Positions 42,611 to 51,139 of a stretch of DNA of 64,000 nucleotides are shown here, in pieces. Origin of the DNA: Paraburkholderia sp. CNPSo 3272 (GTDB lineage Bacteria > Pseudomonadota > Gammaproteobacteria > Burkholderiales > Burkholderiaceae). The position numbers and the translations under genes are program-made. Position 1 is the first letter of the stretch, and each line of letters starts with the position of its first letter. The notes under the pieces were generated by a model. The model had not been told where the DNA came from, searched no databases, and saw only the letters and a list, made by a program, of their open reading frames with translations. Location: the NCBI RefSeq assembly GCF_024206495.1, contig NZ_JAMBPQ010000012.1, forward strand, positions 1-64,000. Reading direction: 5' to 3'.

Positions 42611-43063
42611 ATGAAGTTCACGACCCCTGCCTGCGCCCTGCTCGCGCTTTTCTGGCTCAGTCTGCGCGTTCAGGCGCAAGTTCAACCGCAACCCGAAGAC
42701 TACTCATACCTGCGCCGCATTCGCGTGCCGGACGCCGTCGTCAATTGCGTTGCCGCGCTCGACCAGTGGGTGCATAAGGCGCAGCGCTACGATTCGCTGC
42801 TCGTGCCCGATCGGCGCGCCCTCTCGGCGACGATCGAGCAGCCCGCGACCGCCAATGCCACGCCCGCGCCCGCGCCCGCCGCGAGCGACGCGCTCACGCC
42901 CGTCCCGTCCATCGACACGCTGATTCACTTGCGCGCGTTCGCCAAGGTCCGCGGCAAGTACGCCTGGGTGCCCGTGAAGGCCACCTGCGGGATCTGGCAT
43001 TCGCACGTCGTCGACGTCGCGCTGTCGCCGCGCGGCACGCACGCAACGTCGCCAATCCACTGA
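42611..43063 (+). CDS. Secreted hypothetical protein
   Basis: 150 aa from the ATG at 42611. A signal peptide is likely (MKFTTPACALLALFWLSLRVQA, cleavage after VQA), so the mature protein would be periplasmic. It has two Cys (about residues 45 and 133), a Pro/Ala-rich linker (about 80-98) and a conserved-looking C-terminal box (HLRAFAKVRGKYAWVPVKATCG). I do not recognise a family. It is convergent with the yceI genes. Confidence 0.7.
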   Translation: MKFTTPACALLALFWLSLRVQAQVQPQPEDYSYLRRIRVPDAVVNCVAALDQWVHKAQRYDSLLVPDRRALSATIEQPATANATPAPAPAASDALTPVPSIDTLIHLRAFAKVRGKYAWVPVKATCGIWHSHVVDVALSPRGTHATSPIH

Positions 43064-43096
43064 CGACACTTCGTCGTCCTTAGCGCCTCCCGCAAC

Positions 43097-43128
43097 AAAA
43101 AAGCCCGCACGCCAAACGGCGCACGGGC
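43097..43128 (-). terminator. Terminator of the yceI operon
   Basis: On the - strand GCCCGTGCGCC-GTTT-GGCGTGCGGGC followed by a T6 run, about 40 nt after the yceI stop. The middle of the stem has two G-T pairs. Confidence 0.82.
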
Positions 43129-43167
43129 TTCGCATCGAGCGACGCGCGGCCCATGCCGCGCGCAAAC

Positions 43168-43758
43168 TCAGTCTGCCTTGACGCCTTCCACCTGGATCTG
43201 CAGCGTCGTAGCCGTCTTGAAGCCATACGACTGGCCCCAGTTCACGCCGTAGTCCGCGCGGTCGAATTGCGCCGATGCATCCGCGCCACACACTTCACGC
43301 TTGAGCATCGGGTTCTGGAAGCACTTGAACGAGTCGATCTTCAGGTTCAGCGGCTTCGTCACGCCATGCAGCGTGAACGAGCCGATCACTTCCACCGGCT
43401 TGTCGCCTTCGAAGCGGATCGACGTGCCCTTGTAGGTGGCCGTCGGGTACTTCGCGGTGTCGAGGAATTCGGCCGAGCTCACGTGCTTGTCGAGCTTCGC
43501 GTTGCCGGTATCGATCGACGATGCGTCGATCGTCACGTCCACCGTGCCCGTCTTCGCCTCGCGGTCGAGCGTGACCGTGCCCGAGCTCTTCGTGAACTTG
43601 CCGCGCCACACCGAGACGCCGCCGAAGTGATCGGCTTCGAAGCTCGGATACGTGTGCATCGGGTCGAGGTTGTAGGTCGTGGCGGCTGCGAGCGCCGGTG
43701 TGGCGACGAAGGCTGCGAGCGAGGCGGCAACGGCCGCGGCGAAAATCGTGGTCTTCAT
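43168..43758 (-). CDS. YceI family periplasmic protein (first copy)
   Basis: 196 aa. Signal peptide MKTTIFAAAVAASLAAFVATPALA, then the lipocalin-like YceI barrel (TYNLDPMHTYPSFEADHFGGVSVWRGKF, TVDVTIDASSIDTGNAKLDKHVSSAEFLD). YceI barrels bind isoprenoid or fatty-acyl chains. It is the last gene of a cytochrome b561-yceI-yceI operon. The two YceI copies are clearly diverged and not a recent duplication. Confidence 0.92.
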   Translation of the reverse strand: MKTTIFAAAVAASLAAFVATPALAAATTYNLDPMHTYPSFEADHFGGVSVWRGKFTKSSGTVTLDREAKTGTVDVTIDASSIDTGNAKLDKHVSSAEFLDTAKYPTATYKGTSIRFEGDKPVEVIGSFTLHGVTKPLNLKIDSFKCFQNPMLKREVCGADASAQFDRADYGVNWGQSYGFKTATTLQIQVEGVKAD

Positions 43759-43812
43759 GAATCGATTCCTGGTGCGGGAGAAACTGGGTGAAAAAGCGAT
43801 GCCGTACGCGCG

Positions 43813-44400
43813 TCAGTGCGCGGCGGACACGATGTGAAACTTGATTTGCACGTCGTCGGCGACGATCGAGGTGTCCTTCCACTCGCCCGAGCCGATGCCG
43901 TAAGCGAGACGCTTGATCGGCAGTGTGCCGTCGAACACCTGGTTGGCGCCGTCCTTGCGGTACTGCACCGGCACGACGACGTCGGTCGTCTTGCCCTTGA
44001 TGGTCAGCTTGCCGGTCACCGCGAACGCGCCGTTCGCGGCGGGCTTGATCTGCGTGGAGACGAAGGTCGCGTGCGGGAAATGGGAAGCGTCGAACCACTC
44101 GTCGCCGGCGACTTCCTTGTTGTATTCCGGCGCGCCGAGGTCGAAGCTCGCCACCTCGACGTCGAGCTTCGCGCTCGAGGCTGCGACGTTCGCCGGATCG
44201 AAGCGGACGTCGGCGGTGAAGTGGTTGAAGCGGCCTTCGACCGGCACGTTCATTTGCTTGAACACGGCGCTCACGGAGTTCTTCGCGACTTCGGCCGCAG
44301 CGCTGGCGTTCGTGGCGAAGGTCGTGGCAAAAGCCGCGCCGGCGGCGAGCGCCGCGCCTAGCGCGACGACGGAAGCGGTATGGGCAAAACGCTGGATCAT
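43813..44400 (-). CDS. YceI family periplasmic protein (second copy)
   Basis: 195 aa from the ATG at 44400. It has a signal peptide rich in Ala (VVALGAALAAGAAFA) and a YceI barrel (SVSAVFKQMNVPVEGRFNHF, SAKLDVEVASFDLGAPEYNKEVAGDEWFD, IKRLAYGIGSGEW). This subtype, with GDEWFD near the middle, is often paired with a cytochrome b561, which could deliver electrons to its bound isoprenoid. It lies between the other yceI and the b561 gene. Confidence 0.9.
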   Translation of the reverse strand: MIQRFAHTASVVALGAALAAGAAFATTFATNASAAAEVAKNSVSAVFKQMNVPVEGRFNHFTADVRFDPANVAASSAKLDVEVASFDLGAPEYNKEVAGDEWFDASHFPHATFVSTQIKPAANGAFAVTGKLTIKGKTTDVVVPVQYRKDGANQVFDGTLPIKRLAYGIGSGEWKDTSIVADDVQIKFHIVSAAH

Positions 44401-44462
44401 GGGCAGTCGGTCCAAGGTGGGAGACAACGGGGAAACGGAGTCGGCGCATGCGCGCCGCGAAG

Positions 44463-45032
44463 TCAGTCGCGCGGCGTGCCGAACGGCAGCATGCGAGAGA
44501 GGATGTTCTGGCGGTCGAACAACTGGTGCTTGATGACGGCGAGCACGTGCAGCACGACCACGGTGAGCAGGGTGTAGTTCAGCGAGATGTGCACGACGCG
44601 CAGCACGCCCTTGAGCGCGGTGTCGGGGCCGATCAGCACGGGCATCGGCCAGATGCCGAGGTACACGACCTGAATGCCCGCCGCCGAGCTATAGAGATAA
44701 CCCGTCACCGGTATCGCAACCATCAACACGTAAAGCGCGGTGTGGCCGAGGTGCGCGGCGAGCCGTTCCCAGCCATGCATGGAGCCAGGCAGCGCGGGCG
44801 CGGTGTGCGTGAGACGCCAGAGAATGCGCACGAGCACGAGCGCAAGCACGGTTACGCCAATCCACTTGTGCCACGAGAAGTAGCGCAGCTTCGTGGGCGT
44901 GATGCCCGCAATGTCGGTCATGACCCAGCCGAGCGCAAAGCCCCAGACGATCAGCGCGGCGATTAGCCAGTGCAGCAGCATGGCAACGCCGTTATAGCGG
45001 CCGGCGGGCTTGATGTGCGGGTTCATCGGCAT
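44463..45032 (-). CDS. Cytochrome b561 family protein
   Basis: 189 aa with four membrane helices. Haem-ligating His residues are visible at the expected places: His in MLLHWLIAALIVWG, His in FSWHKWIGVTVL, and His in the last two helices (VVHISLNYTLL and VVLHVLAVIKHQLF). An inner-membrane di-haem electron carrier that probably oxidises quinol. GGAG precedes the ATG at 45032. Start of the operon with two yceI genes. Divergent from a LysR regulator. Confidence 0.93.
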   Translation of the reverse strand: MPMNPHIKPAGRYNGVAMLLHWLIAALIVWGFALGWVMTDIAGITPTKLRYFSWHKWIGVTVLALVLVRILWRLTHTAPALPGSMHGWERLAAHLGHTALYVLMVAIPVTGYLYSSAAGIQVVYLGIWPMPVLIGPDTALKGVLRVVHISLNYTLLTVVVLHVLAVIKHQLFDRQNILSRMLPFGTPRD

Positions 45033-45095
45033 ACGACTCCATTATTCGAGGTGTGCACTTTACCCGGCGAAACCTATTCAAACAATCGTCTAAAA

Positions 45096-45112
45096 TGGAT
45101 GGTTATCATCCA
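45096..45112. promoter_or_regulatory. LysR-type operator between cytochrome b561 and lysR
   Basis: TGGATG-GTTAT-CATCCA is a perfect 6-bp dyad with a 5-nt spacer, extended outward by AAA/TTT with one mismatch. It contains a T-N11-A pattern used by LysR proteins and lies 32 nt before the lysR GTG. Confidence 0.65.
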
Positions 45113-45144
45113 CTTTTTCGATAGCTCAAAAAGGACCGCACCTC

Positions 45145-46074
45145 GTGGACCGCACCTCGGACCGCTCCCCTAGCCTCGAGCAGCTGCGCGCGCTGATTGC
45201 CGTCGCGGAAACCGGCAGCTTCTCGGCGGCGGCGCGCCAACTCGACCGCGCGCAATCGGTGGTCAGCTATACGATCGCCAATCTCGAGGCGCTGCTGGGC
45301 GTCGCGCTGTTCGAGCGCGGCAAGCGCAAGCCGGAACTCACGGCCGCGGGCCGCGCAATTCTCGCCGACGCGCGCCGCCTCGATCTGCTCATGGGTCAGC
45401 TTAACGCCAAGGCGGCCGGACTGCAGAGGGGGCTCGAGGGCGAGGTTTCGCTCGCCGTGGACGTGATGTTTCCGTCGCAGCGCCTCGTCGAGGCGCTGCA
45501 GGCGTTCGCGTTCACGTTTCCCACCGTCGCATTGAATCTCACCATGGAAGCGCTCGGCGGCGTGCTCAAGCTCGTGCTCGACGGCGACTGCGCGGTGGGG
45601 ATCAGCGGGCCGAACCATAACTGGCCGCACGTGATCGAGGCGCAGTCCATCGGCACCGTGGAACTCGTGCTCGTGGCCGCCCCCTGCCATCCGCTCGCCA
45701 GGGCGGAGCAACCCATACGCATTTCGGATGCGCGCGAGCACACGCAGCTGGTGCTCACCGACCGCAGCCGCCTCACCGAAGGCCAGAACTTCGGCGTGTA
45801 CAGCAATCGCGCGTGGAAGCTCGGCGACCTCGGCGCCAAGCACCGGCTGCTGCTCGCAGGCCTCGGCTGGGGGTCGATGCCGAAACACCTCGTGCAAGCC
45901 GATCTCGAGGCCGGGCGGCTCGTGCGCGTCGCGCTCGCGGACCGGCGCTCGGTGAGCTACAACATCTCGCTGATCCATCGCACCGACGCGGCGCGCGGCC
46001 CCGCCAGCGAGTGGCTCTGCCACTACCTCACGCAAGGCACGCCGCCGCAGGCGCCGCTGCCCGACGCGCGCTGA
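45145..46074 (+). CDS. LysR-family transcriptional regulator
   Basis: 309 aa starting at a GTG (45145) with AAAAGGA upstream. The helix-turn-helix (about residues 10-60) reads LEQLRALIAVAETGSFSAAARQLDRAQSVVSYTI. The effector domain follows (GEVSLAVDVMFP, GISGPNHNWPH, GLGWGSMPKHLV). It faces the cytochrome b561-yceI operon across a dyad, so that operon is its probable target. Ligand unknown. Confidence 0.92.
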   Translation: MDRTSDRSPSLEQLRALIAVAETGSFSAAARQLDRAQSVVSYTIANLEALLGVALFERGKRKPELTAAGRAILADARRLDLLMGQLNAKAAGLQRGLEGEVSLAVDVMFPSQRLVEALQAFAFTFPTVALNLTMEALGGVLKLVLDGDCAVGISGPNHNWPHVIEAQSIGTVELVLVAAPCHPLARAEQPIRISDAREHTQLVLTDRSRLTEGQNFGVYSNRAWKLGDLGAKHRLLLAGLGWGSMPKHLVQADLEAGRLVRVALADRRSVSYNISLIHRTDAARGPASEWLCHYLTQGTPPQAPLPDAR

Positions 46075-46173
46075 ACGCTGAACGGGCGGGGAGCGATGCG
46101 TGTGCGGGTTGTACGAATGCAGTCCCGCGCACGCCTGAATGTCGCCCTGGCGAGGTAAGGCGCGCCACCCGCT

Positions 46174-46875
46174 TCAGCCCTTCCTCGCCCGGGCAGGCTT
46201 GTCAGCCTTGGCCGCCTTGGCGGGCGTCGCCGCCACCGCCGTCGCTGGCGCCGCGGCTGGCGCCACGCCCGACCAGCCCGGCAAATAACGCGCGTCAGGA
46301 TCGTGAGCGTGCGATAGCGCTTCGGCGAGCGCCGCGTCGAAGTCCTTGCGCAGGCGCGTTTTGGATACCTTGCGGCGCAGATAGTCGGCCCACAGGAATT
46401 CGCTGAACGGCGTCGTGTCCTTCGCGTAGCCGCCCGACATGCGCAACTCGCCCGCGAGGCTACGATACGGATCGTCGGCAAGACCGAGGAGCTGCTTGGG
46501 CAACTGGTCGAATTCGCAGCGCTCGCCCGCAGCATCGAACGGATGCACCCACTGGTCGTGCTCCATCATGCGCCAGAAGATGGTGGGCTCGAGCCACGAA
46601 AGATCCTTGAGCACGGTCACCCGCACGCTTTCCACCGATTCTTCGAGCCACGCGCGGCCAAGGTGGTGATGATCGACCACGTAGTAGCGCGACTTCGGCC
46701 CCAGCACGGCGGGAAACCAGTGCGAGTCGATGGCCGCCGCGCGCCCCTTCTTGTCGAGCGTCTGCCAGTGCGCGCGCTTGGCGTTCACCTCACGAAAGCC
46801 CACCGTGATCTGCGTGGGACGCAGCTCGTCGAGCTTCACGGTGATGAGACGGAGATCGGTATTCGGCAGGTTCAT
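46174..46875 (-). CDS. Solitary ParB-like (ParBc_2 type) protein
   Basis: 233 aa from the ATG at 46875. The N-terminal half resembles the ParB/sulfiredoxin fold: LITVKLDELRPTQITVGFREV, a distinctive YYVVDHHHLGRAWLEE with three consecutive His, and VTVLKDLSWLEP. The C-terminal part after about residue 200 is an Ala/Pro/Lys-rich low-complexity tail. No parA is near and no helix-turn-helix follows the ParB fold, so a role in chromosome partition is doubtful. Members of this group are annotated but uncharacterised. Confidence 0.75.
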   Translation of the reverse strand: MNLPNTDLRLITVKLDELRPTQITVGFREVNAKRAHWQTLDKKGRAAAIDSHWFPAVLGPKSRYYVVDHHHLGRAWLEESVESVRVTVLKDLSWLEPTIFWRMMEHDQWVHPFDAAGERCEFDQLPKQLLGLADDPYRSLAGELRMSGGYAKDTTPFSEFLWADYLRRKVSKTRLRKDFDAALAEALSHAHDPDARYLPGWSGVAPAAAPATAVAATPAKAAKADKPARARKG

Positions 46876-47148
46876 GGCGGGCCTCCTGTTTAGTGTCGGT
46901 TGGTTTCGGGGTCGATCGCGCAACGATACAGCCGAACGGCCATGCATGCCGCATCAAGCGATCGCGCGCCGCGCGCGTGTGCGCCGGGGTCAACCCTGAG
47001 ACGGCCGGGCACGCTGGATGCACGCTTTCGCCGCTTCGCCTATAAATGCGCCAAGGGACAGACTGCGCGTACCACGGCGCCCGTCATGCTCCCGCCGCTG
47101 TCAGTTGCACGTCTTCCAGGCTCAACCAACGACACAAGCGAGGGCATT

Positions 47149-47964
47149 TTGGATCTCGAAACCATCCGCGTATTCCTCATGACCCGAGGCATCGACTTCG
47201 GGACCAAGGTCCTGGCGGCAATCGTCCTGTGGATCATCGGACGGTGGGCCATCAACCTCCTCGCCGGTGTGCTGCGCAAGGTGCTCGCGCGCAACGAGCG
47301 CGTCGATCCCACGCTCGCGCATTACCTCAGTTCGATCCTCGCCGCCGTGTTGAACCTGCTGCTGGTCCTCGCGATCCTGCAGGTGTTCGGCGTGCAGACC
47401 ACCTCGTTCGCGGCGCTCCTCGCCGGTCTCGGCCTCGCCATCGGTACGGCGTGGGGCGGCCTGCTCGCGCATTTCGCGGCGGGCGTGTTCATGCAGGTGC
47501 TGCGCCCGTTCAAGGTTGGCGACTTCGTGACGGCCGGGGGCGTGACGGGCACCGTGAAGGAACTGGGCATCTTCGGCACGACCATCATCTCGCCCGACAA
47601 CGTGGTCAACATCGTCGGCAACAACAAGATCTTCTCGGACACCATCTCGAACTACAGCGCGACGCCCGTGCGCCGCGTGGAGCTGACCGCGAAGATCGCC
47701 AACGGCGTCGATCCCGTCGACGCCGCCAGCCGCCTGCGCGCAGCCATCGCGAAAATTCCGAACGTTGTACAGGAGCCGCCGCCCGACGTCGAGATTCTCT
47801 CGTTCACGCCCGAAGGCCCGCTGCTGGCCGTGCGGCCCTACACCAGCAACGACAGCTACTGGCAGGTCTATTTCGACACCAACCGCGCGATTGTCGAGAC
47901 CTTCAAGGATGCGGGCTACCCCACGCCCGAAACGCCCTCGATCATTCGCCGCGTGGGCGCCTAG
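47149..47964 (+). CDS. MscS-family mechanosensitive channel
   Basis: 271 aa from a TTG at 47149, preceded by GAGGG. An ATG at 47086 would add a non-conserved stretch. Three N-terminal helices end in the pore-lining TM3 (AALLAGLGLAIGTAWGGLLAHFAAGVFM), then the beta domain (RPFKVGDFVTAGGVTGTVKELGIFGTTI, SPDNVVNIVGNNKI) and the alpha/beta domain. It opens under membrane tension to release solutes after osmotic downshock. A TATAAA at 47040-47045 may be its -10. Confidence 0.9.
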   Translation: MDLETIRVFLMTRGIDFGTKVLAAIVLWIIGRWAINLLAGVLRKVLARNERVDPTLAHYLSSILAAVLNLLLVLAILQVFGVQTTSFAALLAGLGLAIGTAWGGLLAHFAAGVFMQVLRPFKVGDFVTAGGVTGTVKELGIFGTTIISPDNVVNIVGNNKIFSDTISNYSATPVRRVELTAKIANGVDPVDAASRLRAAIAKIPNVVQEPPPDVEILSFTPEGPLLAVRPYTSNDSYWQVYFDTNRAIVETFKDAGYPTPETPSIIRRVGA

Positions 47965-47993
47965 CGCGCCGCATACGACGCGAGCGCCAAAAC

Positions 47994-48029
47994 AAAACGG
48001 CATCGCCTGCGCAGGCGATGCCGTTTTTT
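47994..48029. terminator. Bidirectional terminator between mscS-like and dedA genes
   Basis: AAAACGGCATCGCCTGC / GCAGGCGATGCCGTTTT is a 17-bp near-perfect palindrome with A and T ends, serving both convergent genes. Confidence 0.93.
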
Positions 48030-48060
48030 GATTGCGGTGCGGCCTGAAGGCGCCGCTCGC

Positions 48061-48747
48061 TCAACCGCCGTTGGGCTTGCGCACCGCGCCGCTGCGCGAG
48101 TCCTTGCGCAGCATCTTCCACACGCCGCCGATCAGGATCGGCACGATCGCCGCGCCAATGCCGACGAGCACGATCACGTTGAGGTACTGGCGAATGAACG
48201 GAATGTTGCCGAAGAAGTAGCCGAGCAGCACGAGCAGCAGCACCCAGAACAGCGCGCCCGTGACCGTGAAGAACTGAAAGCGTCGCATAGGCATTTGCGA
48301 GACGCCCGCCACGAACGGTGCAAACGTGCGTACCACAGGAATGAAGCGCGCGAGCACGATGGTCTTGCCGCCGTGGCGTTCGTAGAATTCGTGCGTTTTC
48401 TGCAGCGCGGCGCGGTCGAGGAAGCGTTCGAGGACGGGAATGTGCGTGTTGAACACCTTCGGCCCGATGGCGCGCCCAATCAGAAAGTTCACGGTATTGC
48501 CGAGGACCGCCGCCACGAGCAGCAGAACGATCAGCACGCCGAGATTCATTTCGTGCGTGGCGGCAAACGCGCCGCCGATGAAGAGCAGCGAGTCGCCGGG
48601 CAGGAACGGCAGCACCACGAGGCCGGTTTCGCAGAACACGATCAGGAACAGCACCGCGTAGACCCAGCCGCCGTATTGCTGGATAAAGACACCGAGAAAC
48701 TTGTCGATGTGCAAGACAAGATTGACGAACTGCAGGAGCGTATCCAA
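48061..48747 (-). CDS. DedA family membrane protein
   Basis: 228 aa. The VTT/DedA domain contains FCETGLVVLPFLPGDSLLFIGG, the re-entrant FYERHGGKTIVLARFIPVVRTFAPFVAG segment with its essential Arg residues, and several membrane helices. DedA proteins act as lipid scramblases or flippases, including recycling undecaprenyl phosphate. In Burkholderia they affect polymyxin resistance. The C-terminus ends with a basic tail. Confidence 0.93.
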   Translation of the reverse strand: MDTLLQFVNLVLHIDKFLGVFIQQYGGWVYAVLFLIVFCETGLVVLPFLPGDSLLFIGGAFAATHEMNLGVLIVLLLVAAVLGNTVNFLIGRAIGPKVFNTHIPVLERFLDRAALQKTHEFYERHGGKTIVLARFIPVVRTFAPFVAGVSQMPMRRFQFFTVTGALFWVLLLVLLGYFFGNIPFIRQYLNVIVLVGIGAAIVPILIGGVWKMLRKDSRSGAVRKPNGG

Positions 48748-48957
48748 AAGTGTCCCTTATTGAGCGTGGGCCGCGCGCCTGAAAAAGCGCGTTCGCCCTG
48801 TGTTGCGCGAGAAGCCAAATTGACCGCGCCATGATACCGAAAGTGCCCGCGCGCCACGAAAATTTCCCGCTAATTTCGGTGAATTTGCGCACAAAGCGCT
48901 GCTAGATGAGGGTTTCGCGAGCGCTGAAGCGCGCCGGGTCGGTTAGCGCCGACTCGC

Positions 48958-48963
48958 TATAAT
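48958..48963 (+). promoter_or_regulatory. mutL -10 box immediately before the start codon
   Basis: TATAAT is followed by only TGCGCGC before the mutL ATG at 48971, and there is no Shine-Dalgarno. Transcription should start at or next to the ATG. The -35 match is weak. Confidence 0.55.
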
Positions 48964-48970
48964 TGCGCGC

Positions 48971-51139
48971 ATGTCTTCGAATTCCGAACCCACCGGCGCC
49001 GTGCCGAATTCCGCCAGCAACGCCGACACTGCGAGCGCGACCAGCGCCACACTCGCGTCGCGTGCCGCGCAGCCCGCGCGCGCGATCCTGGCGCTGCCCG
49101 ACCAGCTCATCAGCCAGATCGCCGCGGGTGAAGTGGTCGAGCGGCCCGCCTCCGTCGTCAAGGAACTGCTCGAAAATGCGCTCGACGCAGGCGCGAGCAC
49201 GCTGCGCATCCTGCTCGACGAGGGCGGCGTCAAGCGCATCTCCATCGCCGACGACGGCTGCGGCATTCCCGAAGCCGAACTCCCGCTCGCGCTCATGCGC
49301 CACGCCACGAGCAAGATCCGCTCGCTCGCCGAACTGGAGAGCGTCGCGACGCTCGGGTTCCGGGGCGAAGCGCTGGCGTCGATCGCCTCGGTGGCGCAGA
49401 TGTCGATCACGAGCCGCAGCGCCGACGCGCCGCACGCCGTGAAGATCGAGGGGCACACCGGCGCGGTTTCGCCGGCTGCGGGCGGCCAGGGCACGACCAT
49501 CGAAGTGCGCGAGCTGTATTTCAACACGCCCGCGCGCCGCAAGTTCCTCAAGAGCGAGCAGACCGAACTGGGCCATTGCCTCGAGATGATCCGCCGCAGC
49601 GCGCTCGCGCGCCCGGACGTCGCGATCTCGGTGCTGCACAACGGCCGCGCGGTCGAGCACTGGAACGCGAGCGATCCGGCCACGCGCGTCTCGAAGATCC
49701 TCGGCGAAGTGTTCGCCACGGCGCATCTTCCGCTCGACGAGCGCGCCGGGCCGCTCGCCGTCTACGGTTGTGCGGGCCTGCCTACGGCGAGCCGCAACCG
49801 CGCCGACCAGCAATACTTCTTCGTGAACGGCCGTTTCGTGCGCGACAAGCTGCTCACGCACGCGGTGCGCTCGGCGTATGAGGACGTGCTGCACGGCGAG
49901 CGCTACCCGTCGTACGTGCTGTTCCTCGACCTGCCGCCCGAAGCCGTCGACGTGAACGTGCATCCCTCGAAAATCGAAGTGCGTTTCCGCGATTCGCGCT
50001 CGATTCACCAGTTCGTGTTCCATGCCGTGCAGCGCGCGCTCGCGCGCCACGCGGGCGCCTCGCCCGAGACGACCTCGGGCGGCCATGCCGCCGCGCTCAT
50101 CGAGCCGCGGGCGTTGCCGGGCGCCGGGGTGCTGGGCGCCTCGGTCGGGCTCGCTTCGGGCGCGGCCGACTCCGCGCGCGCGGGCGCAGCGCCGGGCGCG
50201 GCGGGCGGCTTCAGCGCGGACGGCAGGTTCGGCACCGCGAGCGTGGCGAGCAGCTTCGGCGGCGGCGCGGGTGGCCTGCCTTCGCGCGCGTCGGGTTTCG
50301 GCCAGCCAGGCGGCGGCGATGCGGGCGCGAGCAGCGGTAACACCTGGCTGCGCCAGTCGCGCATGACGCAAGGCAGCCTGCCAGTCGCGCAGCCGCTCGC
50401 ACTTTATGACGCGTTGTTCGGCCGCAAGGATCTCGGCGCCGGCACGGCGCAAGGTTCGAGCGTGCCGCAGGCGCAAGACGGCGCAGCCGGTGCCGCCCGT
50501 GCCGCCGGTGCGTTCCCCGCCGGCGCGCCCCACGCCGCCTTCGAAGCCGGCGAGGACCACCCGCTCGGCTTCGCGCTCGGCCAGGTCCACGGGATCTACG
50601 TGCTCGCGCAGAACGCGCGCGGCCTCGTGATCGTCGACATGCACGCCGCGCACGAGCGCATCCTGTACGAGCAGTTCAAGCAGGCCCTCGCCGAACGCTC
50701 GCTCGCTGTGCAGCCCTTGCTGATCCCGATCTCGATGACAGCCGATCCCGTCGAAACCGGCACCGTCGAAGAAGAAAAGGCCACGCTCGAAGCGCTGGGC
50801 TTCGATCTCGCCGTGCTCTCGCCGACCTCGATTGCGATCCGCGCGGTGCCCGCGCTCCTCAAGGACGCCGATCTCCAGGCGCTCGCGCGCGCCGTGCTCG
50901 CCGATCTGCACGCGTACGGCGGCTCGCGCGTGCTCACCGAGCGCCAGCACGAGATGCTCGGCACGCTCGCCTGCCATCACGCGGTGCGCGCGAACCGGCG
51001 TCTCACGCTCGACGAAATGAACGCGCTCCTGCGCCAGATGGAAGCCACCGAGCGCGCCGACCAGTGCAACCACGGCCGGCCGACCTGGTACCAGCTCACG
51101 CTCGCCGATCTCGATCGGCTCTTCATGCGCGGTCAATGA
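48971..51139 (+). CDS. mutL: DNA mismatch repair protein MutL
   Basis: 722 aa, about 100 longer than E. coli MutL. The GHKL ATPase core (about residues 38-370) has ELLENALDAGAS, DDGCGIP, LGFRGEALASI and GQGTTIEVRELYFNTPARRKF. A Gly/Ala-rich linker runs over about 375-530. The C-terminal domain contains the endonuclease-type motif DMHAAHERILYE (about 555) plus ACHHAVRANRRL and CNHGRP. It links MutS recognition to strand incision. It overlaps miaA by 4 nt. Confidence 0.97.
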   Translation: MSSNSEPTGAVPNSASNADTASATSATLASRAAQPARAILALPDQLISQIAAGEVVERPASVVKELLENALDAGASTLRILLDEGGVKRISIADDGCGIPEAELPLALMRHATSKIRSLAELESVATLGFRGEALASIASVAQMSITSRSADAPHAVKIEGHTGAVSPAAGGQGTTIEVRELYFNTPARRKFLKSEQTELGHCLEMIRRSALARPDVAISVLHNGRAVEHWNASDPATRVSKILGEVFATAHLPLDERAGPLAVYGCAGLPTASRNRADQQYFFVNGRFVRDKLLTHAVRSAYEDVLHGERYPSYVLFLDLPPEAVDVNVHPSKIEVRFRDSRSIHQFVFHAVQRALARHAGASPETTSGGHAAALIEPRALPGAGVLGASVGLASGAADSARAGAAPGAAGGFSADGRFGTASVASSFGGGAGGLPSRASGFGQPGGGDAGASSGNTWLRQSRMTQGSLPVAQPLALYDALFGRKDLGAGTAQGSSVPQAQDGAAGAARAAGAFPAGAPHAAFEAGEDHPLGFALGQVHGIYVLAQNARGLVIVDMHAAHERILYEQFKQALAERSLAVQPLLIPISMTADPVETGTVEEEKATLEALGFDLAVLSPTSIAIRAVPALLKDADLQALARAVLADLHAYGGSRVLTERQHEMLGTLACHHAVRANRRLTLDEMNALLRQMEATERADQCNHGRPTWYQLTLADLDRLFMRGQ

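Noticed and set aside
48902..51136. A 744-codon open frame antisense to mutL
   Set aside because: Composition is Arg/Ala/His-rich with no family motif, and mutL on the other strand is full length and unmistakable.
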